Notes: a model not told the origin generated them from the letters alone. 64,000 nt of DNA from Streptomyces sp. NBC_01142 (GCF_026341125.1 NZ_JAPEOR010000002.1:3093001-3157000); one strand, 5' to 3'; positions 28,368 through 41,303 are shown, counted from the first letter of the stretch. Translations and numbers: made by a program.

Positions 28368-29498
28368 GTGAAGATCCGGGTGGAGCGCGATGTACTCGCG
28401 GAGGCGGTGGCCTGGGTGGCCCGCAGCCTCCCGGCCCGTCCGCCGGCGCCCGTACTCGCGGGCCTTCTTCTGAAGGCGGAGAACGGCGCCCTCAGCTTCT
28501 CGAGCTTCGACTACGAGGTCTCGGCGCGCGTCTCGGTCGAGGCGGAGGTGGACGAGGACGGCACCGTTCTGGTCTCCGGCCGGCTGCTCGCCGACATCTG
28601 CCGCGCACTTCCCAACCGCCCGGTGGAGATCTCCACAGACGGTGTACGGGCGACCGTCGTCTGCGGCTCCTCGCGATTCACACTCCACACCCTGCCTGTG
28701 GAGGAGTACCCGGCGCTGCCGCAGATGCCGACCGCGACCGGCACCGTTCCCGGTGAGGTCTTCGCCTCCGCCGCCGCGCAGGTTGCCATCGCCGCCGGCC
28801 GCGATGACACGCTGCCTGTCCTCACCGGCGTACGCATCGAGATCGAGGGCGACTCCGTCACGCTGGCCTCCACTGACCGCTACCGCTTTGCGGTCCGCGA
28901 GTTCCTGTGGAAGCCGGAGAACCCGGACACCTCCGCGGTCGCCCTGGTGCCCGCCAAGACGCTGCTGGACACCGCCAAGGCGCTGACCAGTGGTGACACG
29001 GTCACGCTGGCGCTCTCCGGCTCGGGTGCGGGCGAGGGGCTGATCGGTTTCGAGGGTGCTGGGCGGCGGACGACCACCCGGCTGCTCGAGGGCGACCTGC
29101 CGAAGTACCGGACGCTGTTCCCCACCGAGTTCAACTCGATCGCTGTCATCGAGACCGCGCCGTTCGTCGAGGCCGTCAAGCGTGTGGCGCTGGTCGCCGA
29201 GCGGAACACCCCGGTGCGGCTCAGCTTCGAGCAGGGTGTACTGATCCTGGAAGCCGGTTCCAGTGACGATGCACAGGCTGTGGAGCGCGTCGACGCGAAC
29301 CTGGAGGGCGACGACATCTCGATCGCCTTCAACCCGACCTTCCTGCTGGATGGGTTGAGCGCCATCGACTCGCCGGTCGCCCAGCTCTCCTTCACCACCT
29401 CCACCAAGCCGGCGCTGCTGAGCGGCAAGCCTGCTGTGGATGCCGAGGCGGATGAGGCGTACAAGTACCTGATCATGCCGGTACGCCTGAGCGGCTGA
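28368..29498 (+). CDS. dnaN: DNA polymerase III beta subunit (sliding clamp)
   Basis: A 376-residue processivity clamp with three clamp domains, beginning KIRVERDVLAEAVAWVARSL and ending YKYLIMPVRLSG, the conserved C-terminal M-P-x-R motif of the protein-binding pocket. GTG 28368 is chosen because CAGGAGG lies upstream and the length equals the family norm; the frame is open 330 nt further into oriC, which is not coding. Confidence 0.97.
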   Translation: MKIRVERDVLAEAVAWVARSLPARPPAPVLAGLLLKAENGALSFSSFDYEVSARVSVEAEVDEDGTVLVSGRLLADICRALPNRPVEISTDGVRATVVCGSSRFTLHTLPVEEYPALPQMPTATGTVPGEVFASAAAQVAIAAGRDDTLPVLTGVRIEIEGDSVTLASTDRYRFAVREFLWKPENPDTSAVALVPAKTLLDTAKALTSGDTVTLALSGSGAGEGLIGFEGAGRRTTTRLLEGDLPKYRTLFPTEFNSIAVIETAPFVEAVKRVALVAERNTPVRLSFEQGVLILEAGSSDDAQAVERVDANLEGDDISIAFNPTFLLDGLSAIDSPVAQLSFTTSTKPALLSGKPAVDAEADEAYKYLIMPVRLSG

Positions 29499-29514
29499 CC
29501 CCACAGGTGTGCAA

Positions 29515-29542
29515 CCGCGTCCGGGCGTAGGCTCGGACGCGG
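29515..29542 (+). terminator. Terminator between dnaN and gnd
   Basis: A 9-bp perfect stem (29515-29523 CCGCGTCCG with 29534-29542) and a 10-nt loop, 17 bp after dnaN. Confidence 0.75.
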
Positions 29543-29576
29543 GTAAGAACTGCACACAACGCCAAAGGAATCTCTG

Positions 29577-30452
29577 ATGGAGCTCGGTCTCGTCGGTCTC
29601 GGCAAGATGGGCGGCAATATGCGTGAGCGCATCCGCCGCGCAGGCCACACCGTCGTCGGATACGACCGCAATCCGGACCTCGCCGATGTCCACAGTCTCA
29701 AGGAGCTTGTGGGCAAGCTGAAGGGCCCGCGGGTCGTATGGGTGATGGTCCCGGCCGGGGCCGCGACTCAGGCCACCGTCGATGAGCTCGCCGAGCTGCT
29801 CGAGCCCGGCGATGTGGTGGTGGACGGCGGAAACTCCCGCTGGACCGACGACGAGAAGCACGCGGTCGAGCTCGGCATCAAGGACATAGGTTTTGTCGAC
29901 TGCGGTGTTTCCGGCGGCGTCTGGGGCCTGGAGAACGGCTACGCGCTGATGTACGGCGGCACCGCCGCCAATGTCGCCAAGGTCCAGCCGATCTTCGACG
30001 CGCTCAAGCCCGAGGGCGAGTTCGGCTCGGTCCACGCGGGCAAGGTCGGCGCCGGCCACTTCGCCAAGATGGTCCACAACGGCATCGAGTACGCCATGAT
30101 GCAGGCCTATGCCGAGGGCTGGGAGCTCCTGGAGAAGGTCAACTCGGTCACCGACGTACGCGAGGTCTTCCGCTCCTGGCAGGAGGGCACGGTCATCCGT
30201 TCCTGGCTGCTCGACCTGGCGGTCAACGCCCTGGACGACGACGAGCACCTGGACAAGCTGCGCGGTTATGCACAGGACTCCGGCGAGGGCCGCTGGACTG
30301 TGGAAGCCGCCATCGACAACGCCGTGCCGCTGCCCGCGATCACCGCGTCGCTGTTCGCCCGGTTCGCGTCCCGCCAGGACGACTCCCCGCAGATGAAGAT
30401 GATCGCGGCGCTGCGCAACCAGTTCGGCGGCCACGCGGTCGAGAACAAGTAG
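29577..30452 (+). CDS. gnd: 6-Phosphogluconate dehydrogenase, decarboxylating (short YqeC/GndA-like type)
   Basis: A 291-residue enzyme of the short 6PGDH class that makes ribulose 5-phosphate in the pentose phosphate pathway. The N-terminal Rossmann motif is LVGLGKMGGNM (5-15). The substrate motif is DCGVSGGVWGLENGYALMYG, and the catalytic Lys lies in KVGAGHFAKMVHNGIEYAMM. The short length and this context between dnaN and recF are typical of actinobacteria. Cofactor preference (NAD rather than NADP in several short-type enzymes) cannot be settled here. Confidence 0.94.
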   Translation: MELGLVGLGKMGGNMRERIRRAGHTVVGYDRNPDLADVHSLKELVGKLKGPRVVWVMVPAGAATQATVDELAELLEPGDVVVDGGNSRWTDDEKHAVELGIKDIGFVDCGVSGGVWGLENGYALMYGGTAANVAKVQPIFDALKPEGEFGSVHAGKVGAGHFAKMVHNGIEYAMMQAYAEGWELLEKVNSVTDVREVFRSWQEGTVIRSWLLDLAVNALDDDEHLDKLRGYAQDSGEGRWTVEAAIDNAVPLPAITASLFARFASRQDDSPQMKMIAALRNQFGGHAVENK

Positions 30453-30483
30453 TCCCTGAGCCGGGGGAGGTCGGCGTACATCC

Positions 30484-31611
30484 ATGCACGTTACGCATTT
30501 GTCGCTGGCCGACTTCCGCTCGTACGCCCGGGTCGAGGTCCCTCTTGACCCGGGCGTGACCGCGTTCATGGGGGCGAACGGGCAGGGCAAGACCAATCTG
30601 GTCGAAGCCGTCGGCTATCTCGCGACGCTGGCCAGCCATCGGGTCTCCTCGGACGCTCCGCTGGTGCGGATGGGGGCCGACCGGGCGGTCATCCGGGCAG
30701 CCGTCACCCAGGGCGAGCGCTCCCAGTTGATCGAGCTCGAGCTCAACCCGGGGAAGGCCAATCGGGCCCGTGTCAATAGGTCCTCGCAGGTCAGACCGCG
30801 TGACGTGCTGGGGATCGTACGGACGGTGCTGTTCGCCCCGGAGGATCTGGCGCTGGTGAAGGGCGATCCCGGCGAGCGGCGGCGGTTCCTGGACGAGCTG
30901 ATAACGGCGCGGTCGCCTCGGATGGCGGGGGTGCGGTCCGACTACGAGCGGGTGCTCAAGCAGCGCAATACCTTGCTGAAGTCGGCGGCGATGGCGCGGC
31001 GGCACGGCGGGCGCGGGATGGATCTGTCCACGCTGGATGTGTGGGACCAGCATCTGGCGCGGGCCGGGGCGGAGCTGCTGGCGCAGCGGATGGATCTGAT
31101 CGCGGCGCTGCAGCCGTTGACGGACAAGGCGTACGAGCAGCTGGCTCCCGGTGGTGGTCCGGTTGCGCTGGAGTACCGTTCCTCCGCCGGTGGCGAGGCG
31201 GGTGTGCACGGGCGTGAGGAGTTGTGCGCGCAGTTGACTGCCGCGCTGGCGGAGGTCCGCAAGCAGGAGATCGAGCGGGGCGTGACGCTGGTCGGGCCGC
31301 ACCGTGACGAACTGGTGCTCAAGCTGGGCCAGCTGCCGGCGAAGGGGTACGCCAGCCATGGGGAGTCCTGGTCGTACGCGCTGGCGCTGCGGCTGGCCTC
31401 GTACGACCTGCTGCGGGCCGAGGGCAACGAGCCGGTGCTGGTCCTGGACGACGTGTTCGCGGAGCTGGATGCGCGGCGCCGGGAACGGCTGGCGGAGCTG
31501 GTGGCTCCGGGCGAGCAGGTGCTGGTGACGGCGGCGGTCGACGACGATGTGCCCGGGGTACTGGCCGGGACGCGGTACGCGGTGGCGGACGGGGCGGTGG
31601 AGCGCGTATGA
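30484..31611 (+). CDS. recF: DNA replication and repair protein RecF
   Basis: A 375-residue SMC-like ATPase that loads RecA at gapped DNA. It begins [19 protein letters not shown]; Walker A is [14 protein letters not shown] (about 29-42), the signature motif lies in [18 protein letters not shown] and Walker B in [28 protein letters not shown] precedes ATG 30484. The stop overlaps the dciA start by 4 nt. Confidence 0.96.
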   Translation: MHVTHLSLADFRSYARVEVPLDPGVTAFMGANGQGKTNLVEAVGYLATLASHRVSSDAPLVRMGADRAVIRAAVTQGERSQLIELELNPGKANRARVNRSSQVRPRDVLGIVRTVLFAPEDLALVKGDPGERRRFLDELITARSPRMAGVRSDYERVLKQRNTLLKSAAMARRHGGRGMDLSTLDVWDQHLARAGAELLAQRMDLIAALQPLTDKAYEQLAPGGGPVALEYRSSAGGEAGVHGREELCAQLTAALAEVRKQEIERGVTLVGPHRDELVLKLGQLPAKGYASHGESWSYALALRLASYDLLRAEGNEPVLVLDDVFAELDARRRERLAELVAPGEQVLVTAAVDDDVPGVLAGTRYAVADGAVERV

Positions 31612-32147
31612 GCGACGAGCCCGTGGAGCAGTCGCCGAAGGCGCCCGAGTCGTCGGGGATCGATCTGGCGCGGGTCGCGCTGCGCGCGGCGAAGGAGCAG
31701 GCGAAGGCGCGAGGTGCGGCCGCGCAGCAGAAGAAGCAGGCCAGGCGGGGTGGCGGGCTGCGGTCCGGGGCGCGGGCGGACGGGCGGGATCCGCTGCCGC
31801 TGGGTGCGGCGATCAACCGGCTGATCACCGAGCGGGGCTGGGAGACGCCGGCCGCGGTCGGTGGCGTGATGGGGCGCTGGCCGCAGATCGTGGGCGCCGA
31901 TCTGGCGAACCACTGCGTGCCGCAGAAGTACGACGAGGACGAGTGCGTCCTGACGGTGCAGTGCGACTCGACGGCGTGGGCGACGCAGCTGCGGCTGCTG
32001 GCGCCGCGACTGGTGGCGCGGCTGAACGAGGACCTCGGGCAGGGGACCGTAAAGCTGATCAAGGTGCTGGGGCCGGGTGGGCCGCCGCGGAGGTATGGGC
32101 AGCTGAGGGCACCGGGGAGTGTGGGTCCGGGGGACACCTATGGCTGA
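31608..32147 (+). CDS. dciA: DciA/DUF721-family helicase-loading protein
   Basis: A 179-residue protein. A low-complexity Ala/Lys N-terminus ([20 protein letters not shown]) is followed by the DUF721 domain ([20 protein letters not shown] to [20 protein letters not shown], about 65-150). DciA is the ancestral loader of the replicative helicase DnaB in bacteria without DnaC/DnaI. Coupled to recF by an ATGA overlap. It is followed by a 719-bp gene-free stretch. Confidence 0.9.
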   Translation: MSDEPVEQSPKAPESSGIDLARVALRAAKEQAKARGAAAQQKKQARRGGGLRSGARADGRDPLPLGAAINRLITERGWETPAAVGGVMGRWPQIVGADLANHCVPQKYDEDECVLTVQCDSTAWATQLRLLAPRLVARLNEDLGQGTVKLIKVLGPGGPPRRYGQLRAPGSVGPGDTYG

Positions 32148-34906
<2,759 letters not shown>

Positions 34907-34947
34907 GTCGGTCTCAGCTGACCGCTTCGAAAGGATCTTGACCAGCA

Positions 34948-37557
34948 ATGGCCGACGAGAACACTCCCGCCACCACTGAAGAAGAAGAGCCGACGCTCCG
35001 GATCGAGCCGGTCGGGCTCGAGACGGAGATGCAGCGCTCGTATCTCGACTACGCGATGTCCGTCATCGTCTCGCGTGCGCTGCCCGACGTACGGGACGGT
35101 CTCAAGCCCGTCCACCGGCGTGTGCTCTACGCGATGTACGACGGCGGCTACCGGCCCGAGAAGGGCTTCTACAAGTGCGCCCGCGTCGTCGGTGACGTCA
35201 TGGGTACGTACCACCCGCACGGCGACTCCTCGATCTACGACGCCCTGGTCCGACTGGCCCAGCCGTGGTCGATGCGCATGCCGCTGGTGGACTCCAACGG
35301 CAACTTCGGCTCTCCCGGCAACGACCCGGCTGCCGCCATGCGGTACACCGAGTGCAAGCTGATGCCGCTGTCGATGGAGATGCTCCGGGACATCGACGAG
35401 GAGACCGTCGACTTCCAGGACAACTACGACGGCCGTAACCAGGAGCCGACGGTTCTGCCGGCGCGCTTCCCGAACCTGCTGGTCAACGGCTCGGCGGGCA
35501 TCGCCGTCGGCATGGCGACCAACATTCCGCCGCACAACCTGCGCGAGGTCGCGGCCGGCGCCCAGTGGGCGCTGGAGCACCCGGAAGCCACCCACGAGGA
35601 GCTGCTCGACGCACTCGTCGAGCGGATCAAGGGCCCGGACTTCCCGTCCGGCGCGCTGGTCGTGGGCCGCAAGGGCATCGAGGAGGCGTACCGCACGGGC
35701 CGTGGCTCCATCACGATGCGCGCGGTCGTCGAGGTCGAGGAGATCCAGAACCGCCAGTGCCTGGTGGTCACGGAGCTTCCGTATCAGACCAACCCGGACA
35801 ACCTCGCGCAGAAGATCGCCGACCTGGTGAAGGACGGCAAGATCGGCGGCATCGCCGACGTCCGCGACGAGACCTCTTCGCGCACGGGCCAGCGCCTGGT
35901 CATCGTGCTGAAGCGGGACGCGGTCGCCAAGGTCGTGCTCAACAACCTCTACAAGCACACCGACCTGCAGACCAACTTCGGCGCGAACATGCTGGCGCTG
36001 GTCGACGGTGTGCCGCGCACGCTGTCCCTCGACGCGTTCATCCGCCACTGGGTGACGCACCAGATCGAGGTCATCGTCCGGCGTACGAAGTTCCGTCTGC
36101 GCAAGGCGGAGGAGCGGGCGCACATTCTGCGCGGTCTGCTCAAGGCGCTGGACGCGATCGACGAGGTCATCGCCCTGATCCGGCGTAGCGACACGGTCGA
36201 AATCGCGCGCGAGGGCCTGATGGGTCTGCTCTCGATCGACGAGATCCAGGCCAACGCCATCCTCGAGATGCAGCTGCGCCGGCTGGCCGCTCTGGAGCGC
36301 CAGAAGATCGTCGCCGAGCACGACGAACTGCAGGCGAAGATCAACGAGTACAACAGCATCCTCGCCTCGCCCGAGAAGCAGCGCCGGATCGTCAGCGAGG
36401 AACTGGCCGTCATCGTCGAGAAGTTCGGCGACGACCGGCGCTCCAAGCTGGTGCCCTTCGACGGCGACATGTCCATGGAGGACCTGATCGCCGAGGAGGA
36501 CATCGTCGTCACCATCACGCGTGGCGGCTATGTGAAGCGTACGAAGACGGACGACTACCGCTCGCAGAAGCGTGGCGGCAAGGGCGTACGCGGTACGAAG
36601 CTGAAGGAAGACGACATCGTCGACCACTTCTTCGTCTCGACGACGCACCACTGGCTGCTGTTCTTCACCAACAAGGGCCGGGTCTACCGGGCCAAGGCGT
36701 ACGAACTGCCCGACGCGGGCCGCGACGCCCGCGGCCAGCACGTCGCCAACCTGCTGGCCTTCCAGCCGGACGAGCAGATCGCCGAGATCCTGGCGATCCG
36801 CGACTATGAGGCCGCGCCCTACCTGGTGCTCGCCACCAAGGGCGGTCTGGTGAAGAAGACCTCCCTGAAGGACTACGACTCGCCCCGTTCGGGTGGTGTC
36901 ATCGCGATCAATCTCCGCGAGACGGAGGACGGCAGCGACGACGAGCTGATCGGCGCGGAGCTGGTGTCCGCCGAGGACGACCTGCTGCTGATCAGCAAGA
37001 AGGCGCAGTCGATCAGGTTCACTGCAACGGACGATGCGCTGCGCCCGATGGGTCGTGCGACGTCCGGCGTCAAGGGGATGAGTTTCCGTGAGGGAGACGA
37101 GCTCCTCTCGATGAATGTTGTCCGGCCGGGTACGTTCGTGTTCACTGCCACCGACGGTGGATACGCAAAGCGCACCAACGTCGACGAGTATCGAGTCCAG
37201 GGCCGTGGTGGCCTCGGTATCAAGGCCGCCAAGATCGTGGAGGACCGCGGTTCGCTGGTGGGTGCGCTGGTGGTCGAGGACACTGATGAGATCCTCGCCA
37301 TCACGCTCGGTGGCGGTGTGATTCGTACGCGAGTCAACGAAGTCAGGGAGACGGGCCGTGACACCATGGGCGTTCAACTGATCAATCTGGGCAAGCGCGA
37401 TGCCGTCGTCGGTATCGCTCGTAACGCCGAGGCCGGTCGCGAGGCCGAAGAGGTCGACGGGACCGTAGAGGTAGATGGGACCGTAGAGGCCGACGTTGAG
37501 ACGGCAGAGGCGGTAGTCGAGGGCACGCAGCCCTCGGCCGGGGAGCACGAGGAGTAA
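34948..37557 (+). CDS. gyrA: DNA gyrase subunit A
   Basis: An 869-residue breakage-reunion subunit. The catalytic Tyr is Y133 in [10 protein letters not shown]. The quinolone region [15 protein letters not shown] has the sensitive-type Ser94 and Asp98. The GyrA box [10 protein letters not shown] starts the six-bladed C-terminal domain. The last 45 residues are an acidic tail with an internal repeat ([18 protein letters not shown]). It lies 41 nt after gyrB. Confidence 0.97.
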   Translation: MADENTPATTEEEEPTLRIEPVGLETEMQRSYLDYAMSVIVSRALPDVRDGLKPVHRRVLYAMYDGGYRPEKGFYKCARVVGDVMGTYHPHGDSSIYDALVRLAQPWSMRMPLVDSNGNFGSPGNDPAAAMRYTECKLMPLSMEMLRDIDEETVDFQDNYDGRNQEPTVLPARFPNLLVNGSAGIAVGMATNIPPHNLREVAAGAQWALEHPEATHEELLDALVERIKGPDFPSGALVVGRKGIEEAYRTGRGSITMRAVVEVEEIQNRQCLVVTELPYQTNPDNLAQKIADLVKDGKIGGIADVRDETSSRTGQRLVIVLKRDAVAKVVLNNLYKHTDLQTNFGANMLALVDGVPRTLSLDAFIRHWVTHQIEVIVRRTKFRLRKAEERAHILRGLLKALDAIDEVIALIRRSDTVEIAREGLMGLLSIDEIQANAILEMQLRRLAALERQKIVAEHDELQAKINEYNSILASPEKQRRIVSEELAVIVEKFGDDRRSKLVPFDGDMSMEDLIAEEDIVVTITRGGYVKRTKTDDYRSQKRGGKGVRGTKLKEDDIVDHFFVSTTHHWLLFFTNKGRVYRAKAYELPDAGRDARGQHVANLLAFQPDEQIAEILAIRDYEAAPYLVLATKGGLVKKTSLKDYDSPRSGGVIAINLRETEDGSDDELIGAELVSAEDDLLLISKKAQSIRFTATDDALRPMGRATSGVKGMSFREGDELLSMNVVRPGTFVFTATDGGYAKRTNVDEYRVQGRGGLGIKAAKIVEDRGSLVGALVVEDTDEILAITLGGGVIRTRVNEVRETGRDTMGVQLINLGKRDAVVGIARNAEAGREAEEVDGTVEVDGTVEADVETAEAVVEGTQPSAGEHEE

Positions 37558-37560
37558 AGC

Positions 37561-38232
37561 GTGAGTGGAGCCACGGGCGCCGGATCGGCCGGTTCCGGAG
37601 GGAACGGTGCCCGTGGCCCTGCCGCGGACTCCCAGGGGGTTACGGTGACGGACACCCGGGGGCAGCAGCCCCCGTACGAGACGTTTGGCGGCGAGCAGCC
37701 GGCGCCGCAGCAGGCCGGGCAGCCGTACCACCCGCCGCAGGCGTATCCCTCGCCCCAGGGCGGGGGTGGGACGCAGGGCGGCCAGCAGTCCACCGGACAG
37801 CAGGCGCAGCAGGAGGGCGCTGCTGTGCGCCGGCCGCGGACCGGGGCGCGTACGACGCCGCGTACGCGCAAGGCGCGGCTGCGGGTGGCCAAGGCCGATC
37901 CGTGGTCGGTGATGAAGGTCAGTTTCCTGCTCTCCATCGCGCTGGGTATCTGCACGGTGATCGCGGCTTCGGTGCTGTGGATGGTCATGGACGCGATGGG
38001 CGTCTTCTCCACGGTCGGCGGCACGATCAGTGAGGCCACCGGCTCCAACGAGAGCAACGGCTTCGATCTTCAGTCGTTCCTGTCGCTGCCACGAGTGCTG
38101 GTCTTCACCTCGGTCATCGCGGTGATCGATGTGGTGCTGGCCACAGCGCTGGCGACGCTCGGGGCCTTTATTTACAACCTCTCCGCCGGTTTTGTGGGCG
38201 GTGTCGAGCTCACGCTCGCCGAGGACGAGTGA
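37561..38232 (+). CDS. DUF3566-family membrane protein
   Basis: A 223-residue protein. The N-terminal 100 residues are disordered (Gly/Pro/Gln-rich). The DUF3566 domain follows, with two membrane helices (FLLSIALGICTVIAASVLWM and VLVFTSVIAVIDVVLATALA) flanking an extracellular loop. The gene follows gyrA by 3 nt, a pairing conserved across actinobacteria (compare the mycobacterial gene after gyrA). Function unknown. Confidence 0.9.
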   Translation: MSGATGAGSAGSGGNGARGPAADSQGVTVTDTRGQQPPYETFGGEQPAPQQAGQPYHPPQAYPSPQGGGGTQGGQQSTGQQAQQEGAAVRRPRTGARTTPRTRKARLRVAKADPWSVMKVSFLLSIALGICTVIAASVLWMVMDAMGVFSTVGGTISEATGSNESNGFDLQSFLSLPRVLVFTSVIAVIDVVLATALATLGAFIYNLSAGFVGGVELTLAEDE

Positions 38233-38301
38233 GTGCGGACAACCGATTTTGGGACTGGCCCCGACGTGCGCTAATCTTCATGAGTCAGCGCGCAGCGCGG
38301 C

Positions 38302-38375
38302 GGGGCTATAGCTCAGTTGGTTAGAGCGCATCCCTGATAAGGATGAGGCCACAGGTTCAAATCCTGTTAGCCCCA
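38302..38375 (+). tRNA. tRNA-Ile (anticodon GAT)
   Basis: 74 nt with acceptor GGGGCTA/TAGCCCC, D-loop AGCTCAGTTGGTTAGAGC, anticodon loop CTGATAA and T-arm ACAGGTTCAAATCCTGT. CCA is not encoded (ACA follows). It lies at the boundary between core chromosome and accessory DNA; tRNA 3' ends are the usual attachment sites of Streptomyces integrative elements. Confidence 0.97.
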
Positions 38376-38392
38376 CAGTGGTAAGGCAGTAC

Positions 38393-38429
38393 AGAGAGGG
38401 CGTTTCCCCTGGTGGGAAGCGCCCTCTCT
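38393..38429 (+). terminator. Terminator after tRNA-Ile
   Basis: A 16-bp stem (38393-38408 with 38414-38429, arm AGAGAGGGCGTTTCCC) with one G-T pair and a 5-nt loop, 18 bp after the tRNA. Confidence 0.88.
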
Positions 38430-38565
38430 GCATGTACGGCCTAGGTGAGGGTGTCGGTCTGCGTTGGTCTGGAGTGGCCTCCGTGGGAGCGGGCCTACTT
38501 GATCGTCTCCCCGATTTCTCCCAGCCTCTCCCGAGGCTGCCCAGGCACTCTGTGTGGTTCTCCAA

Positions 38566-38856
38566 GCCGTTCTTTCGGATCAGACCGGGGACAGGCTTGA
38601 TCCGAGAGGGACGACCTGGAGTCGGAGTTCACGGCGGAACCTCGGAGCGGAACCGGACGTCTGATCGCTTGAGAAGGCAATCACGGGGCGTACGGAGGGC
38701 ATCGGCTATGACGATCACACTGGCCGAGGAGATCATGCTGCTGTCCCTGGACGACGAGTCCGGGTCGGCGAAGCAGCGCCAAGCGGCAGGCTGGGCGGTC
38801 TACGCGTCAGTCAACGGCAAACACAGACCAACGATCAGATGATCCGAAAGAACGGC
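38566..38856. repeat. 17-bp perfect inverted repeat bracketing the GPP34 fragment
   Basis: Arms 38566-38582 (GCCGTTCTTTCGGATCA) and 38840-38856 are exact reverse complements, 257 bp apart. They enclose the truncated GPP34 ORF. The 291-bp unit has the shape of a small inverted-repeat element or of two recombination sites, but no target duplication is obvious. Confidence 0.55.
38708..38842 (+). pseudogene. GPP34 (GOLPH3/VPS74-like) gene, 5' fragment
   Basis: ATG 38708 reads MTITLAEEIMLLSLDDESGS through GWAV (31 residues), the highly conserved N-terminus of actinobacterial GPP34 phosphoinositide-binding-like proteins (normally about 220 residues). At about 38801 the match ends abruptly in 13 unrelated residues and a stop. 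The rest of the gene is absent from this window. This marks a deletion or insertion junction next to the tRNA. Confidence 0.75.
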
Positions 38857-38986
38857 CCAGCCCTCGTCGGCGACAGCCTCTGTCGGCTGCCTCCACGCTG
38901 GGGTGGCCGTGGAGCTGGCCTATGGACAGAGGCAGAGACGTCCTTGCATAGCGGGCGTCTGGCGGCGAATCCTCGGATCGAGGAGG

Positions 38987-39592
38987 TCAGTGTTCCAGGT
39001 GCATGACGTCGGCCAGCGAGGGCGTGAACTCGCTGTCGGACGGTGGCGGGGCGTACTGGTAGCCCGGCTTCATCCAACCCGCCTTCTCAGCGGCGGTGAC
39101 GGCGGCTGCCTCGGCAGCATCCGCCCTGGCGTTCAACGCCCCGTCGTTGCCCGCGCTCCCTTTCGCTGCGGCGTCGCCAGCGGCCTGGGATGCCTGGAGA
39201 GCGGCACGGTAGGCAGCAACGGCGACCTCGCTGGAGTTGTCGTGCAGCTGGGCTGTCTGGGCGGCAAGAGCAGCAGCGGCAGAGGCGTTCCTTGCGCAGC
39301 GGGCGTCTGCCGCAGGATCAGGAGTGCTCTCGGAAAATGCCGCTACTGCCTGAGCGGCCGTCCGGACGGCGTGGTCGGCCTTCAAGACGGGCCCCTCTGC
39401 TGCCGTCCCGACCTCGTGCTTCTCAACGAGGCTGCTCTGCTCAGTGCTGAGGTAGTGACAGGTGGCCGCGGTGCGGGAAGCGGCACTCTTCGTACGTGCT
39501 GCGTGACTCTTCCTGAGGGCCTCGTCGGTGGTGACCGCCGTCGAGTTTTGGACCTCAGAGGCTCGGGCCTGTGGTGTGTCCAGTTCGCTCAT
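38987..39592 (-). CDS. Hypothetical Ala-rich protein
   Basis: A 201-residue protein, about one third Ala, predicted mostly helical (for example SAAAALAAQTAQLHDNSSEV and ADAAEAAAVTAAEKAGWM), without signal peptide or membrane span. ATG 39592 has AAGGAG 6 nt upstream; the ATG two codons earlier abuts that site and is rejected. No family recognised. The opposite-strand frame is a shadow. Confidence 0.65.
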   Translation of the reverse strand: MSELDTPQARASEVQNSTAVTTDEALRKSHAARTKSAASRTAATCHYLSTEQSSLVEKHEVGTAAEGPVLKADHAVRTAAQAVAAFSESTPDPAADARCARNASAAAALAAQTAQLHDNSSEVAVAAYRAALQASQAAGDAAAKGSAGNDGALNARADAAEAAAVTAAEKAGWMKPGYQYAPPPSDSEFTPSLADVMHLEH

Positions 39593-39746
39593 AGCCATCT
39601 CCTTGTCTGCAGGACGACGGTGCTACCTCGTCGGCTGGCCTGTGACCTTCCGGCGCTACGCCAGACAGGCGCTAGGTGTGCGGAGGGTGGCACGGCGGGC
39701 GCCAACAGGCCAGAGCGGCTCTCAAATCCACTCCCCCAACCTGCGG

Positions 39747-40355
39747 TCAGGCGTGTGTGTCGTCGTCACGGCGAGCGGATGGGAGCAGAAGGTCCCGCTC
39801 GGGGTGCTGCTCGCCGGTGACGCTTCCGGCAACGCCGAGATCTACTCGTGCGGCCTCATGGAAGCTGTTGATCGACCGGAAGACGGTCCGGTTCCGGTCG
39901 CGCCAGCCTTCCAGCGTTCCGGTCACCTTGCCTGTGGCCTGCCAGTCGACTTCGAGGGCCTTGGCGTTGAGATTGTGGGCCGCCTCAACGACGTCGTCAC
40001 CCCCGAGCAGCATGACGCGCTCGAAGGCCCGCCCGCGGAGTCGGCCGGCCTCGGCTATCTCTGCAAGCATCTCCGGCTCGGTCCGCTCGCTCTCGCGGAG
40101 GCCTTCCTTGTGCTCGTAAAGCTGCACGGCGAGGAAGATGCCGGCCCTGACTCGGTCGACGTAGCCCTCGTAGGCGTCGAGCTTCTTGTCGTCCCACCGT
40201 GTGAGCAGCTCGCGCCGATGGCGGCTGCGCTCCATGACGTAGGTGGTCAGGTGCGTGGTCAAGGCCCCCAGGAGTACCGCGGCGATCGTAATGAGCTGCT
40301 CGCTCGTACCCAACAGGTCCCCCACATCGCCCGGTTTTTCAGCACTCCTAAACAT
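39747..40355 (-). CDS. Hypothetical single-span membrane protein
   Basis: A 202-residue protein. One hydrophobic helix lies near 20-40 (LITIAAVLLGALTTHLTTYVM), followed by a charged helical cytoplasmic part (RSRHRRELLTRWDDKKLDAY and onward). Proteins of this plan are common and uncharacterised in Streptomyces. A 154-bp gap separates it from the Ala-rich gene on the same strand; there is no sign of coupling. Confidence 0.7.
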   Translation of the reverse strand: MFRSAEKPGDVGDLLGTSEQLITIAAVLLGALTTHLTTYVMERSRHRRELLTRWDDKKLDAYEGYVDRVRAGIFLAVQLYEHKEGLRESERTEPEMLAEIAEAGRLRGRAFERVMLLGGDDVVEAAHNLNAKALEVDWQATGKVTGTLEGWRDRNRTVFRSINSFHEAARVDLGVAGSVTGEQHPERDLLLPSARRDDDTHA

Positions 40356-40399
40356 GACTGGATGATCTTACGAGTGCGGACGGTTTGGAGCAGGGGAAC

Positions 40400-40498
40400 G
40401 CTGAAACAGGGGTGTCACGGCTGGTCACAGTATGTTCATCGAGGTCGGAGTGATCACCGTGACGCTGTGACGGCTGTGACACCCCCGCCTGTTTCAGC
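40400..40498. repeat. Large imperfect inverted repeat in a 390-bp gene-free gap
   Basis: Outer arms GCTGAAACAG (40400-40409) and CTGTTTCAGC (40489-40498), then GGGTGTCAC (40410-40418) and GTGACACCC (40476-40484), with a 4-nt bulge on the right. Inside are repeated TCAC/GTGA half-sites (GGTCACAG, TGATCACCGTGACGCTGTGACGG). It lies between divergent genes (40356-40745), so regulator binding is more likely than termination. Confidence 0.6.
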
Positions 40499-40745
40499 TC
40501 TTTGTCATGGTGAGCTCAGATGTTCCTCAACTCCATTGCCCTGGCTGGCGCGCTACCTGCAAGATCATCTAGCAAGAGCCGCTCGATCCTCCTGACCAGA
40601 GGTACTTCCGGGGTGGCAACAGCATGTGGCGGAAGACGCCGGGGGACCTTCTGTGTTCCCTGGCCGCCGTCATCCCGTCGCCGCCGATTCGGCGCTCGTC
40701 AGCCTTTGAGGCTCACGCGATGATGGGGCACAAGAGGGGAACAGT

Positions 40746-41303
40746 ATGAGTAGGAATTCTCGGCAGACCGCGATACGCGCCTTGGTAGTTGGAGCGTTGA
40801 GCACAGCAGTCGTTGCTGCTGGTGTGGTTCCGGCTGCCGCCTACAGCCACAGCAAGTCGAACACCCGCAGGGTCAGTCTCGGCACGTTGAAGGTCTCGTT
40901 CGGCGACACATGGCGGGGTGCCGGCCAGAAGACTTGGACGATCGACTCGTCCAAGGCTTCCGCTTCTTGGAAGCAGAACGCAGCTGGCCCGCACGCTGGC
41001 TACACCCTCAAGCTCAGCGACGGAATCTGCTTCGACAAGTACGGGATGGGCGGCGTGAGCGTGAGTGGCGGCAAACTGTCGTCCGGCAGTATCGGCACAG
41101 ACGACGACTGCGGTTCTGGGGTCTACCAGGGCAGCGCGAACTCCAGTGTGAACGTAGACCACGGCAAGGTTATTGGCCGGGGCAACGTCTATGGCCGGTG
41201 GCTCTGGGTCTCGCACACCGCGACGGCCAGCATGCAGTATGGCAACACCTACTACGACGTGACCGCCTACAAGCGTTCCAGCCCCATAGGCGGATCCGTC
41301 TAA
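40746..41303 (+). CDS. Hypothetical secreted protein
   Basis: A 185-residue protein with a clear Sec signal peptide (ALVVGALSTAVVAAGVVPAAAYS, cleavage near 33). The mature part has two Cys (GICFDKYG, DDDCGSG), probably one disulfide, and is rich in Gly/Ser/Tyr, suggesting a beta fold. No family recognised. Its TAA stop is part of the CTAA target duplicated by the IS1380 element that begins at the next base, so the gene is intact but cut off from its former downstream neighbour. Confidence 0.75.
   Translation: MSRNSRQTAIRALVVGALSTAVVAAGVVPAAAYSHSKSNTRRVSLGTLKVSFGDTWRGAGQKTWTIDSSKASASWKQNAAGPHAGYTLKLSDGICFDKYGMGGVSVSGGKLSSGSIGTDDDCGSGVYQGSANSSVNVDHGKVIGRGNVYGRWLWVSHTATASMQYGNTYYDVTAYKRSSPIGGSV

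Noticed and set aside
38278..38565. 95-codon minus-strand frame over tRNA-Ile (tail with GFEPVASSLSGMRSNQLSY)
   Set aside because: The protein-like end is the antisense translation of the tRNA, a well-known annotation artefact.
38903..39820. 305-codon plus-strand frame
   Set aside because: Antisense of the Ala-rich minus-strand gene, which has the better ribosome site and composition.
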